Assembly: GCF_037126175.1 (NCBI RefSeq) | Contig: NZ_CP146986.1 | Location: 1,826,501 to 1,890,500 of the forward strand | Direction: 5' to 3' | Length of the DNA stretch: 64,000 bases | Source of the DNA: Pseudomonas sp. RSB 5.4 | GTDB lineage: Bacteria; Pseudomonadota; Gammaproteobacteria; Pseudomonadales; Pseudomonadaceae | Part shown: positions 8,028 through 17,368 of the stretch, one piece after another | Numbering within the stretch: the stretch's first letter is position 1 | Layout: the number at the start of each line of letters is the position of its first letter | The notes under the pieces: model-generated | Told to the model about the DNA's origin: nothing | What the model saw: the letters and a program-made list of their open reading frames with translations, nothing else | Databases searched by the model: none | Translations under genes and position numbers: made by a program

Positions 8028-10198
8028 GTCTGGGTTGGGTCGACTTCTTTGCGTATGTGCTGTTTGGTCTTAAATATGTGGCGATTGCCCTCGCCCTGTT
8101 GATGTTCATCCTTGGTCTGGATGACCTGTTCATCGACTTGGTCTACTGGTTCCGCAAGCTGATCCGGCGCTGGCGGATTTACGAAAAATTCGAGCGCGCG
8201 GACGAACAACGTCTCTACACCATCCCCGAAAAACCGCTGGCAATCATGGTGCCGGCGTGGAACGAGGTTGGCGTGGTGGGTGAAATGGCGCGCCTGGCGG
8301 CCTCGACCATCGACTACGAGAACTATCAGATTTTCGTCGGCACCTATCCCAACGACGCCGAAACCCAGGCCGACGTCGACGCGGTCTGCCAACACTATCC
8401 GAACGTGCACAAAGTGGTCTGCGCCCGCCCCGGCCCGACCAGCAAGGCCGATTGCCTGAACAACATCATCGACGCGATCCTGCGTTTTGAAAGCGAGGCG
8501 AAAATCCAGTTCGCCGGGTTCATCCTGCACGACGCCGAAGACGTGATTTCGCCGATGGAGTTGCGCCTCTTCAACTACCTGCTGCCAAACAAGGATCTGA
8601 TCCAGATTCCGGTCTACCCCTACGCACCTGAGTGGAAAGGTTTTACTGCTGGCCACTATGTCGACGAATTCGCCGAGAACCACGGCAAGGACGTCATCGT
8701 CCGTGAAGCCCTGACCGGTCAGGTACCCAGCGCCGGGGTCGGCACTTGCTTCAGTCGAAAAGCCATCAGCGCCCTGCTCGAAGACGGTGACGGTATCGCG
8801 TTCGATGTACAGAGTCTCACCGAGGATTACGACATCGGCTTCCGCCTCAAGCAGAAAGGCATGAAGTGCATTTTTGCCCGTTACTCGGTCAGCGATCCGA
8901 AGCTGGCACTGGAGCAACCGTGGGTGTTCGGCATGAACCGCGAATTCTCCCAGGTGATCTGCGTGCGCGAGCACTTTCCCCGCGATCTGCAACACGCGAT
9001 CCGGCAAAAGTCGCGCTGGATCGTCGGCATCGTGTTCCAAGGCACCAAGAACCTCGGCTGGAGCCGCAAGGGCCTGCTCAACTACTTCCTGTGGCGTGAC
9101 CGTCGCGGCCTGATCGCCTATATGTTGAGTTTTCTGGTCAACCTGCTGTTCGTCGTCCTGATCGCGATGTGGCTGATCACCGTGATTTCCCCCGAATCGT
9201 GGCGTTATCCATCGATTCTCTCCGACAGTTCGCTGCTCTCGGCGTTGCTTTGGCTCAACGGCTTCATGCTGCTCAATCGCCTGTTCCAGCGTGGCTGGTT
9301 CGTCACCCGCTATTACGGGCTGATCGAAGGCCTGCTCTCGGCGCCACGAATGATGTGGAGCAACTTCGTCAACTTCTTCGCCAACGTACGGGCCCTGCGT
9401 CAGGTCATGGCGATGGGCGACTCGCGACGCGTGGCGTGGGACAAGACCACCCACGAATTCCCGGCATTGACCAAGGCGCAACGCACGCCGCTGGGTCATC
9501 GTCTGGTGGAAAAAGGCCTGCTCACGGAGGAACAACTGGAAGCGGCGATCACCAGCCCGGTGCGTCGGCGTCTGGGTCGCGAGCTGCTGTTGCGTGAGTA
9601 CATCAACAGCACCCAACTGGTACAGGAACTCGCCGAGCAGCTGGAACTGGAATGGGCACCGCTCAATCCGTTCAAGCTCGACCAGCGCCTGATCGACGCC
9701 GTGCCACGCCGGGTCGCTTCGCACTACGGCGTACTGCCGGTCGCCGAGGAAGGCGACACTCTGGTGCTCGCCTCCGAAGGCCCGGTCAGTCAGGTATCGC
9801 TCGGTGCGATCAGCCGTCAATTGAAACGCCCGGTGCGCTGCCGACTGGCACCGCAGGGCCGGGTCACGCTGGGGATTCGCTACTGGTACGCCAGCCCCCG
9901 GCAAAGTGAGGAAGTGCGTCATATGCTGCAAGTGCTTGAGCGCCATCAGGACGATGAAGACCTGCTGGAACGCGTCAGTCGCCATCAGGTACTGCTCGGC
10001 AACCTGCTGCAGGTGCGCGGCATGGTTCCGCCGACTCTGTTCAATCAGGCGTTGATCGATTTCGATGCGGAACACATGTCCCTCGGCGAACACCTGATTT
10101 CCCGCGGCATGATCACTCAGGAAGTTCTCCAGCAAGCCCTGGCCGATCAGGCCAGTGAACAACAAGCGGCTTACCGCATCGTCCGGGAGGTCGCATGA
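8024..10198 (+). CDS. nfrB: NfrB-like inner-membrane glycosyltransferase with C-terminal MshEN c-di-GMP-binding domain
   Basis: A 724-residue protein. Residues about 5-40 are transmembrane. A GT2 catalytic domain follows, with the acidic motifs HDAED and TEDYD and the product-binding QKSRW near residue 330. More membrane helices lie at about 365-440 (YMLSFLVNLLFVVLIAMWLI). From about 490 to 620 is an MshEN-type domain: two RLG...L...G.i...qL repeats (LGHRLVEKGLLTEEQL and LGRELLLREYINSTQL) followed by the PLNPF and PRRVASHYGVLPV parts. A second set of similar repeats closes the protein (LLGNLLQVRG, LGEHLISRGMITQEVL). MshEN repeats bind c-di-GMP in known proteins, so synthesis of the exopolysaccharide is expected to be switched by c-di-GMP. 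It is coupled by ATGA overlaps to wecB and nfrA. Confidence 0.93.
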   Translation: MSLGWVDFFAYVLFGLKYVAIALALLMFILGLDDLFIDLVYWFRKLIRRWRIYEKFERADEQRLYTIPEKPLAIMVPAWNEVGVVGEMARLAASTIDYENYQIFVGTYPNDAETQADVDAVCQHYPNVHKVVCARPGPTSKADCLNNIIDAILRFESEAKIQFAGFILHDAEDVISPMELRLFNYLLPNKDLIQIPVYPYAPEWKGFTAGHYVDEFAENHGKDVIVREALTGQVPSAGVGTCFSRKAISALLEDGDGIAFDVQSLTEDYDIGFRLKQKGMKCIFARYSVSDPKLALEQPWVFGMNREFSQVICVREHFPRDLQHAIRQKSRWIVGIVFQGTKNLGWSRKGLLNYFLWRDRRGLIAYMLSFLVNLLFVVLIAMWLITVISPESWRYPSILSDSSLLSALLWLNGFMLLNRLFQRGWFVTRYYGLIEGLLSAPRMMWSNFVNFFANVRALRQVMAMGDSRRVAWDKTTHEFPALTKAQRTPLGHRLVEKGLLTEEQLEAAITSPVRRRLGRELLLREYINSTQLVQELAEQLELEWAPLNPFKLDQRLIDAVPRRVASHYGVLPVAEEGDTLVLASEGPVSQVSLGAISRQLKRPVRCRLAPQGRVTLGIRYWYASPRQSEEVRHMLQVLERHQDDEDLLERVSRHQVLLGNLLQVRGMVPPTLFNQALIDFDAEHMSLGEHLISRGMITQEVLQQALADQASEQQAAYRIVREVA

Positions 10199-13100
10199 AA
10201 CCAGTACATCGTCACACTTTAGTGATGGGCAGCCTGCTGCTCGGCCTGAGCAGCGCCTACCCGCTGCAAGCCGCGCCACTGAGCGATTTCGAACAGTTTC
10301 GCAGCTATCCCTACATGGACCGCAGCTATCGGGAAGCGAAGAAAGGCAACTGGAAAGAAGTCGAACGCCTGATGCGCCACCTGCTGGAGAAGGTTCCAAA
10401 AAATGATGAAGCTCGGGCGCTGCTGGTGGACGCCCTGGCCAAACAACGCCGTTACAAGGACGCCGTCGAAGCGTTGCCGGAACGCGACAGCGCAGCCACT
10501 CTCGACCTGCGCCTGACCTGGATCGAACAGGATCCGCCGAGCAGCACCCAGGTCGAGCAATGGATGGCGACCAGCGATCTGAACGACCGTGTGCGTCTGT
10601 GGCAGGCCTACAGTTTGAGCCTGGCCAAATTCGGTGGTGCGGCCAAGGCCCACGACTGGCTGGCGCAACTGGCGCCCAGGGGCGATGACAACATCCTGCG
10701 TCTGGCCCGCGCCAACTGGTCTGAGCAACTGCGTGACTGGAGTGGCACCATCGATCAGTTGGCCCCCCTCGCGGCACGCAAGCAACTGGATGCCGAAGGC
10801 TGGCAACGTCTGGCCAACGCTTACGTGCAGCGTCTGGACGAAAAACCGTTGCAGCAACTGCTGCAACAGGCACCAAGCCCTGACGCCGCGCGCAAGGTAC
10901 GTCTGGCGATGGTCGATCGCGCCATTGCCATGGGCCACGATCAACAGGCTCAGCGCTGGTTGCAGTCATTGCCCGCTGCGGATTTGGCGGATCCGACACA
11001 ACGCCAGCGGCTGTGGGAACTGGCCCGGCAGACCGACGATGTGCCTACCGTGCAGCGCCTGAGCAACGACCTGCAGCGCCCCTGCCTGGAAACCGTCGAC
11101 TGGCTGTCGCGCCACGATCCTGAAGCAGCGCTGACGCAGTTACGCAGTTGCCAGCCAACCGACGATCCACAAGCGTGGCTGGTACTCGCTCAGCGCCTGC
11201 AAGCCACCGATCTGATGCAAAGCACGACCTTGCCACAGCCCTGGGAAAACCGGCGACAGGCACAACTGCTCGATGTCTGGCAGGAACAGGGGCAGAGCAG
11301 CAAAGTCATGGTCTGGCTTGCGGGGCAAGAGCAGACTCCAGCGGTGGTCAAGCGTCGCGCGCAACTGGCCCAGTCCATGGGGCGCCGTACCGAAGAACAA
11401 ACGCTGTGGGAATACCACTATCGTCAGACCGGAGATCTGGCTTCGCTGAATCAGGCCAGTTTCCTCGCTCTCAGCAGCGGTGATCGTGCTCACGCGCAGG
11501 AACTGCTGGAAAACGCCTATGACCGCTTCGGTGGTCGCCTGCCGGGCACCGCCCTGCAGCGTCTGGCCGGAATCTACGCGTCATCCAAAGACACCACGCC
11601 CGCGCAACAGCGGCGGATGGCATCGCTGATCAGCCAGATCGACGGCGCCAGCCGTGGCCAACTGCTTGCGCAACTGGCGGAAAACGGTCAGTGCGATGTC
11701 GTGCAGCAAGCAATTGGCAGCCACCCGCAGGCCGCCGGCGATTATCGTGCGCTCGGCCGCTGTGCAATGCCGGACCGCCCCGGTGAAGCGGTGGTTTATT
11801 ACCAACAGGCAGAAGGGCTCGGCGACCGCGGCAGCCGTCTGCCACTGGCCTATGCGCTGGAGGCCGCTGGTGACTCCGCTGGTGCCTTGGCGATCTGGCG
11901 CAGCATTCCCGTCGCCGAACTCAGCGACAACGCACGTCTGACCGCCAGCCGCAGTGCGCTGAATGCCGGTGATAGCCAGACTGCCGAGGGTTACTGGCAG
12001 CAAAGCGCAACTCGCGGCGCCAATGAATGGGCACTCGGCGCAGCGATTGCCGATGCCCGTGGCGACCACGCCCAGGCGTTGCAGCGCCAACGTCAGGCTT
12101 TGCAGCAAGCACCGGATGCCGGGCATTTCTATGCCGCTTCCGTCACTGCACAAAAGGCTGGCGACTTGCCGCAAAGCAATGCCTGGCTGGCGGAAGCGGT
12201 ACGTCGCGATCCGAACAACCCGCGTTATCGCGCCGATTACGGTATGCGCCTGTCCGGCGCGCCGACTCGCGAAGAACGCGCCCGGGCGATTCCGTACCTG
12301 CAGCAGGCGACCCGGGATTTCCCCGAGGATTATCGTCTCGGCGAAACCCTGGCCTGGCGCTATGACGAAGTCGAGGACAGCGCCTCGGCGCGCAAGGAAT
12401 TGCGCCGAATAATCGATCTGGAACAAAACCCGGTAGCCGCCGAAGATGAAGACGGCAGCATGGAAGCCCGGCGCTATCGCCAGCGTCGCGCCCACGAAAC
12501 GCTCTCACGGCGCGACAGTTTCACCCTCGCCAGCACCTGGTCGCCAGCCGGTGTTTCGACCAACGATTTCCTGCGTGACGACAACACCAAGGGCTCACGC
12601 CGCAGCGCCAGTTCGCAGAACGTGCAAGTGGCGATGTGGGACCACGCACTGGGTGAAGAACCCAGCCGCGCGGGAAGCACGCTGTCGGTCTACGGGCGGG
12701 TTTTGCTCGGTGGTCAGAGTCGCTCCAGCTACGCCGAGTCCGCCGCAGCGGGTGTCGGCCTGCGCTACAAACCGTGGGGCACGCAGAACATCAACCTCTA
12801 CGCCGAGATCTACAAGCAGAGCCAGTTCGATGATCAGGACAATCATGGCCTGAGCCTCGGGCAGATGATCAACCCGCATAAATTCTCGGATCAGCTCGAC
12901 GATCATCGTCAGGACGGCCACACCACTACCGATTACCTGCTGCGCGCCACGGCCTCGTTCCTCGATCAGGGCCAGTACCGCAACGATTGGCGTGTCGATG
13001 AAAGCGACTGGGATGAGCGCTTTCTCTATCTTGATGCCGCATGGTGGACCAAGGCTGGCGATCACCAGTGGTTGTCGCGTTTCCAGCAGGGTCATGCGTG

Positions 13101-13356
13101 GAAGCTGCCGTCCAACGCCGCACAGACGATCATGCCGTATGGCTTCCTCGAATTTGCCAGCCAGGACCCGAGCAACGACTGGCGTCAGGACCTGCGCACC
13201 GGTGTCGGTCTGCGCTGGCAATGGTGGTATGACGATGACCGCTACAACGCTTACCGTTCAAAACTGACAGTGCGCACCGAGTACCAGCAATCGCTGGGCG
13301 GCAATCTGTATGACGCCGGCAACGGTGTGCTGCTGGGCGTGGAGTGGAATTTCTGA
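10195..13356 (+). CDS. nfrA: NfrA-like outer-membrane protein (TPR solenoid plus beta-barrel), bacteriophage N4 receptor family
   Basis: A 1053-residue exported protein. The signal peptide (VMGSLLLGLSSAYPLQA) leads into a long periplasmic TPR solenoid (about residues 35-750) with many A/L/Y-rich helical pairs, such as REAKKGNWKEVERLM and AGDSAGALAIWRSIP. The last 300 residues form a predicted outer-membrane beta-barrel. Alternating hydrophobic strands such as GRVLLGGQSRSSYAE and a final NGVLLGVEWNF with terminal Phe fit a Bam-inserted barrel. E. coli NfrA is the phage N4 adsorption protein and, with NfrB, exports a surface glycan; PgaA and similar exporters share this plan. The start overlaps nfrB by 4 nt, and its stop overlaps the next start (TGATG). 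Confidence 0.92.
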   Translation: MKPVHRHTLVMGSLLLGLSSAYPLQAAPLSDFEQFRSYPYMDRSYREAKKGNWKEVERLMRHLLEKVPKNDEARALLVDALAKQRRYKDAVEALPERDSAATLDLRLTWIEQDPPSSTQVEQWMATSDLNDRVRLWQAYSLSLAKFGGAAKAHDWLAQLAPRGDDNILRLARANWSEQLRDWSGTIDQLAPLAARKQLDAEGWQRLANAYVQRLDEKPLQQLLQQAPSPDAARKVRLAMVDRAIAMGHDQQAQRWLQSLPAADLADPTQRQRLWELARQTDDVPTVQRLSNDLQRPCLETVDWLSRHDPEAALTQLRSCQPTDDPQAWLVLAQRLQATDLMQSTTLPQPWENRRQAQLLDVWQEQGQSSKVMVWLAGQEQTPAVVKRRAQLAQSMGRRTEEQTLWEYHYRQTGDLASLNQASFLALSSGDRAHAQELLENAYDRFGGRLPGTALQRLAGIYASSKDTTPAQQRRMASLISQIDGASRGQLLAQLAENGQCDVVQQAIGSHPQAAGDYRALGRCAMPDRPGEAVVYYQQAEGLGDRGSRLPLAYALEAAGDSAGALAIWRSIPVAELSDNARLTASRSALNAGDSQTAEGYWQQSATRGANEWALGAAIADARGDHAQALQRQRQALQQAPDAGHFYAASVTAQKAGDLPQSNAWLAEAVRRDPNNPRYRADYGMRLSGAPTREERARAIPYLQQATRDFPEDYRLGETLAWRYDEVEDSASARKELRRIIDLEQNPVAAEDEDGSMEARRYRQRRAHETLSRRDSFTLASTWSPAGVSTNDFLRDDNTKGSRRSASSQNVQVAMWDHALGEEPSRAGSTLSVYGRVLLGGQSRSSYAESAAAGVGLRYKPWGTQNINLYAEIYKQSQFDDQDNHGLSLGQMINPHKFSDQLDDHRQDGHTTTDYLLRATASFLDQGQYRNDWRVDESDWDERFLYLDAAWWTKAGDHQWLSRFQQGHAWKLPSNAAQTIMPYGFLEFASQDPSNDWRQDLRTGVGLRWQWWYDDDRYNAYRSKLTVRTEYQQSLGGNLYDAGNGVLLGVEWNF

Positions 13357-14234
13357 TGGCGCGCTGGATACTGTTTTTCTGCCTGATGCTGGGCGCAGTT
13401 GTGGCGCGTGCTGACGAGCGCGTGTTTTATCAACCGCTGAATGTCGACGCCAGCCTCAGTCAGGCGCAGTGGCAACAAATCTGGCAAGACACCGCCCGCC
13501 AAGGCATCAGCACAGTGATCGTGCAGTGGACCGCTTATGGCGATTCGGACTTTGGCGGCGCCAGTGGCTGGCTCGCCAACAGCCTGAAACTGGCTCGGGA
13601 ACAGGGTTTGCAACTGGTGCTCGGGCTGAAGATGGATCCGGCCTACTACCAGCGTATCGACGAACTGGATACCGCCGGGCTCGCCACCTACTGGCAGGCA
13701 CAGTTGGGTCAGTCACTGGCGCAACAGCAAACACTGCGCAAGGACTGGAAATTGCCTGTCAGTGGCTGGTATTTGCCGATGGAACTGGATGACTTCCACT
13801 TCCTGGCGGCCGATCGCCGAGCCACGTTGCAACGACAGCTCAAGGCTTTCGCCGGCAAGCTCGACGCACCGCTGCACATCAGTGCGTTCAGCGCCGGCAA
13901 ACTCGCACCGACGGTCAACGGGCAATGGCTGGGCGAGCTGAGTGGCGCCGATGTTCAGGTGTGGTGGCAGGATGGTGCAGGCACGGGCAAATTGTCACCG
14001 CTGGTGCGCAATGGCTATGCCAGCGCTCTGCCCTGCTCCGTGGGTATTGTGCGCGAGGCATTCCGTCAGGTCAGTGCCGAGGGCCAGCCGTTTCGTGCCG
14101 AACCTGCGCTGCCCGATGCGGCATCCACCGGCTGTCACGTCAGCGCTGTATTTTCCCTGCGTTACCGCCCTTGGGCTCGGGTGATCCTCGACAACCAGCG
14201 CAAACAGCAAGGCAGCAATGTACAGACTCATTGA
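13356..14234 (+). CDS. DUF4434 (glycoside-hydrolase-like) periplasmic protein of the nfr operon (YbcH-like)
   Basis: A 292-residue protein with a signal peptide (MARWILFFCLMLGAVVARA). The body looks like a TIM-barrel glycosidase relative. YQPLNVDASLSQAQWQQIW, GISTVIVQWTAYGDSDFGG, GLKMDPAYY and GWYLPMELDD match the DUF4434 pattern, with acidic residues in WYLPMELDD and QVWWQDGAG at strand ends where hydrolases keep catalytic residues. In E. coli, ybcH sits beside nfrAB and encodes the same kind of protein. A likely role is trimming or modifying the NfrB product in the periplasm, as PgaB/PelA do for other polymers; this is inference. The ATG at 13356 forms TGATG with the nfrA stop; the 3' end overlaps the cyclase gene by 17 nt. 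Confidence 0.85.
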   Translation: MARWILFFCLMLGAVVARADERVFYQPLNVDASLSQAQWQQIWQDTARQGISTVIVQWTAYGDSDFGGASGWLANSLKLAREQGLQLVLGLKMDPAYYQRIDELDTAGLATYWQAQLGQSLAQQQTLRKDWKLPVSGWYLPMELDDFHFLAADRRATLQRQLKAFAGKLDAPLHISAFSAGKLAPTVNGQWLGELSGADVQVWWQDGAGTGKLSPLVRNGYASALPCSVGIVREAFRQVSAEGQPFRAEPALPDAASTGCHVSAVFSLRYRPWARVILDNQRKQQGSNVQTH

Positions 14235-15293
14235 AGAGCAGGTACAGAAGAAAACTGCGCCCGCCGAGTTGCGGGCCGAGTTCATCCAGCATGAATTCGA
14301 ACGGCTGCACACGTTCAGTCTGCTGATCTACGCCGCGAGTTTCGCCATCTGGCTGGTGTTCGATCTGGTCGTCAGCTTCCTCGGAGAACAGGGATTCACC
14401 TGGCGCTCGATGGCCTTCATCACTTTTTTTCAACGTTGACCGTCGTCATGGGGTTCACCCACAAGACTCGCCATTTCGACGTGATCACGCTGCTGTTCGT
14501 ACTGGGCCTGACGGTGGGCGTGCGGCTGATCATCACCGGCGTTCCACTCGCGGTTCACAGCTCATGGCTGGTACTCGCCGCGGCGAGCATGCTCTACAGC
14601 GTATCGGTGCTGCCACTGAGTCGCTGGGCATTTTTCGCGACGCAAGCCATCATCTGGCTGGTACTCAACCCGTTCATCAATACCCCCACTACCCTTATTG
14701 AACTCAGGGGCGTGATGACCGCCTGCTACAGCGTGTTTCTCTGCTCGTTGACGATTTACACCTTCCTCAAACTGCGTGAGGCCAAGCTCTACAACTACAT
14801 CATGTCCAGGCTGCTGCTGGATCAGGCCTATAACGACACGCTGACCGAAATCCCCAACCGCCGATCGTTCATGACCGTCGCGCAAAACCACCTGAAAACA
14901 GTTCCCCGCCAGCATGACCATTACCTGGCGATGATCGACATCGACAACTTCAAAAAAGTGAATGATGTGTACGGTCACGACATTGGTGATGAAGTGCTGA
15001 AGCGCGTGGCAGCCGATATCAAAACGGTGATGGCGCAGCACGATTTCGCTCGTCTGGGTGGCGAGGAGTTTGCAATTTATCTGGCGGGTGTGCGGCGCGA
15101 GGATGTCGAGGCGCTGGCTGGCGAGTTGTGCCGGGTGGTTCGCGAGCAACCGACACAGCACCCGGTCACGATCAGCATGGGTGTGGCCCGGGTGGAGGAT
15201 GGCGATACCTTGAATCAGGCACTGGTCAAGGCGGATGACGCGTTGTATGAGTCAAAGCATACGGGCAAGGATCGCTTCACTTTTCACCAGTGA
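14218..15293 (+). pseudogene. Membrane diguanylate cyclase (GGDEF) split by a one-base deficit in a T tract
   Basis: The ATG at 14218 opens a frame that ends at 14439, just after a run of seven T at 14424-14430. Adding one T joins it exactly to the downstream frame (14436-15293), giving 358 residues. The joined protein has an N-terminal cytoplasmic stretch, about six transmembrane helices (for example LIYAASFAIWLVFDLVVSFL and ITLLFVLGLTVGVRLIITGV) and a GGDEF domain with LTEIPNRRSF, DIDNFKKVNDVYGHDIGD and active-site GGEEF near residue 280. The RxxD product-inhibition site is absent (MAQH instead). As the last gene of the operon it would supply c-di-GMP locally to NfrB. Real frameshift, slippage-rescued gene or sequencing error cannot be told apart here. 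Confidence 0.85.
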
Positions 15294-15318
15294 TTTTGTG
15301 GCGCGGGACAGATTGCAT

Positions 15319-15380
15319 TCGCGAGCAGGCTCGCTCCCACTCTGGAACACATTCCACAGTGGGAGCGAGCCTGCTCGCGA
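15319..15380. repeat. REP doublet (inverted pair) after the diguanylate cyclase
   Basis: The arms tcgcgagcaggctcgctcccac (15319-15340) and its complement (15359-15380) face each other around an 18-nt centre. This is the standard Pseudomonas REP pair. It lies between the convergent ends of the cyclase and the YoaE-like gene, where it may also serve as a bidirectional terminator. Confidence 0.9.
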
Positions 15381-15396
15381 AAGAAGCGCTCAAGGA

Positions 15397-16956
15397 TTAC
15401 GCGACGTCACGCACCAGCAACACCCGCGTCACCCGTCGTTCTTCCACGGCAACCACGGTCATTTGCCAGCCTTCGTACTGCAGGCGATCACCCTTCATCG
15501 GCAAGCGATCCAGCAGGCTCATCACCAGCCCCGCCAACGTCTGATAGTCCTCGGTTGGCTGCGCACCAAAACCCGTGCGTTCTCGCACGCGCATCAGGTT
15601 CAGTGCGCCGCTGACGACAAACCCGCCCTGCTCTTCGATCACATCCGGACCCTCGATTTCGCTGGCATCGGGCAATTCGCCGGCAATCGATTCGAGGATA
15701 TCGGTCATGGTCAACACGCCGACGAAGTCACCGAACTCGTTGACCACGAAAGCGATGTGAGTCGACGCCGCACGCATCTGCTCCAGCGCATTGAGGATCG
15801 AATAGCTGTCTAGCAGGTTGATGGTCTTGCGCGCCAAATGCTCCAGGTTCGGCTCGGCACCGGCCAGGTATTCCTTGAGCAGTTCCTTTTTGTGCACGAA
15901 GCCCAAGGGCTCATCCACCGCGCCGTTGCGAATCAGCGGCAGACGTGAATACGACGAATGCATCAATTTCGTGCGAATCGTCTCGGCGTCGTCGGCCAGA
16001 TCGATGGTGTCGACGTCGGCGCGCACGGTCATCAAGTTCCGAATCGGACGTTCGGCCAGTTGCAGCACGCCACTGATCATCACTCGCTCGCGGCGGTCGA
16101 ACAGCTCCGCGCTCGGTGCTTCGCCGTCATCCAGCAGGTCGGAGATTTCCTCGCCGACCTCCTCCACTTCCAACTTGCGCCCGCCCAGCAGGCGCATCAC
16201 CGCATGGGCCGTACGCTCACGTATGGGGCGCAGGCCTTGCATCGAACGTTTGCGCCGGGCCCGGGCAATCTGGTTGAACACCTCGATCAGGATCGAGAAA
16301 CCAATCGCCGCGTACAGATAGCCTTTCGGGATGTGGAAGCCCAAGCCTTCGGCCGTCAGGGCAAAACCGATCATCATCAAGAAGCCCAGACACAGCATGA
16401 TCACCGTCGGGTGCGCGTTGACGAAGCGGGTCAACGGCTTGCTGGCGACGATCATCAGACCGATGGAAATGATCACCGCGATCATCATCACCGCCAGTTC
16501 ATCCACCATGCCGACGGCGGTGATTACCGCGTCCAGCGAGAACACCGCGTCGAGCACCACGATCTGCGCCACAATTGGCCAGAACAGCGCGTAAGCGGCG
16601 TTACTCGAGCGCTGGCCGACATGGCCTTCGAGTCGTTCGTGCAGCTCCATCGTCGCCTTGAACAGCAGGAACACACCACCGAACAGCATAATCAGGTCAC
16701 GGCCGGAGAAGCTCTTGTCGAATACCTCGAACAACGGCTGCGTGAGGGTGACCAGCCAGGAAATACTCGCCAACAGGCCCAGGCGCATGATCAGCGCCAG
16801 CGACAGGCCGATGATCCGCGCGCGATCGCGCTGATGCGGCGGCAGTTTGTCCGCCAGGATTGCGATAAACACCAGGTTGTCGATACCCAGCACCAGTTCC
16901 AGCACGATCAAAGTCAACAAGCCTAACCAGGCCGTGGGATCCGCTAACCATTCCAT
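15397..16956 (-). CDS. YoaE/YegH-like TerC-family membrane protein with CBS pair and CorC/HlyC domain
   Basis: A 519-residue inner-membrane protein. Residues about 10-240 form a TerC-type membrane domain with seven helices; [19 protein letters not shown] carries the acidic-Asn motif typical of the family, and a second copy is [19 protein letters not shown]. Then come two CBS domains (about 300-420, with [15 protein letters not shown] and [19 protein letters not shown]) and a C-terminal CorC_HlyC domain. E. coli YoaE and YegH have the same size and order. The role is probably metal-ion homeostasis or efflux; the substrate is not evident. The ATG at 16956 begins [12 protein letters not shown], the usual N-terminus of these proteins; longer starts are unsupported. 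It converges with the nfr operon. Confidence 0.92.
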   Translation of the reverse strand: MEWLADPTAWLGLLTLIVLELVLGIDNLVFIAILADKLPPHQRDRARIIGLSLALIMRLGLLASISWLVTLTQPLFEVFDKSFSGRDLIMLFGGVFLLFKATMELHERLEGHVGQRSSNAAYALFWPIVAQIVVLDAVFSLDAVITAVGMVDELAVMMIAVIISIGLMIVASKPLTRFVNAHPTVIMLCLGFLMMIGFALTAEGLGFHIPKGYLYAAIGFSILIEVFNQIARARRKRSMQGLRPIRERTAHAVMRLLGGRKLEVEEVGEEISDLLDDGEAPSAELFDRRERVMISGVLQLAERPIRNLMTVRADVDTIDLADDAETIRTKLMHSSYSRLPLIRNGAVDEPLGFVHKKELLKEYLAGAEPNLEHLARKTINLLDSYSILNALEQMRAASTHIAFVVNEFGDFVGVLTMTDILESIAGELPDASEIEGPDVIEEQGGFVVSGALNLMRVRERTGFGAQPTEDYQTLAGLVMSLLDRLPMKGDRLQYEGWQMTVVAVEERRVTRVLLVRDVA

Positions 16957-17253
16957 AAAATGTCTTGATCTCTCTTCAGTGAATTCAGGCTGCCGGGCAC
17001 GGCAAAGTGCAACGCGAAGGCTCTGATGCCGCGTTGTCAACGATAGTCGGGAGTCGGAAAACCGGATGCTGCGAGTGCGTCAAGACCGCGCCATGGCGCG
17101 AAGAGAAAGTACGACTGGGAGGCTCCGAGAGGGTGTTCATGCAAATCCTGAATGAAAAATGGCCTTGGAGCGTACAGGCTCAGGGCACATTTTCTACAGT
17201 GGCAAATCATTTCAAAATCTGTAAGAGCACAAGAAATGTGTTTTTCCTGTTGG
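16957..17253. other. Long non-coding leader upstream of the YoaE-like gene
   Basis: About 300 bp with no credible gene. Some TerC-family genes are preceded by a manganese (yybP-ykoY) riboswitch. I looked for its conserved GGGGAGUAG-type core on the minus strand and did not see it. The segment probably carries the promoter and 5' leader of the leftward gene. Confidence 0.45.
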
Positions 17254-17352
17254 CCCTTTCGCGAGTAAGCCCGCTCCCACAGGGGTTATTCGTCGGACGC
17301 AAGCTCTGAGTTCAAAGAGGGCCAATGTGGGAGCGGGCTTGCTCGCGAAGGG
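17254..17352. repeat. REP doublet downstream of the phospholipase-D-like gene
   Basis: Left arm ccctttcgcgagtaagcccg... (from 17254) and right arm (17326-17352) are inverted copies of the GCGGGCTTGCTCGCGA REP type, with about 40 nt between. The right arm ends 17 nt before the stop codon of the leftward PLD-like gene. Confidence 0.88.
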
Positions 17353-17368
17353 TTCATCAAACGCCACA

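Noticed and set aside
7982..10999. Open frame of about 1000 codons on the minus strand
   Set aside because: Shadow of nfrB and nfrA; no domain, no ribosome site.
16957..17253. Manganese (yybP-ykoY) riboswitch before the YoaE-like gene
   Set aside because: Expected for some TerC-family genes, but the conserved core sequences were not found on the correct strand.
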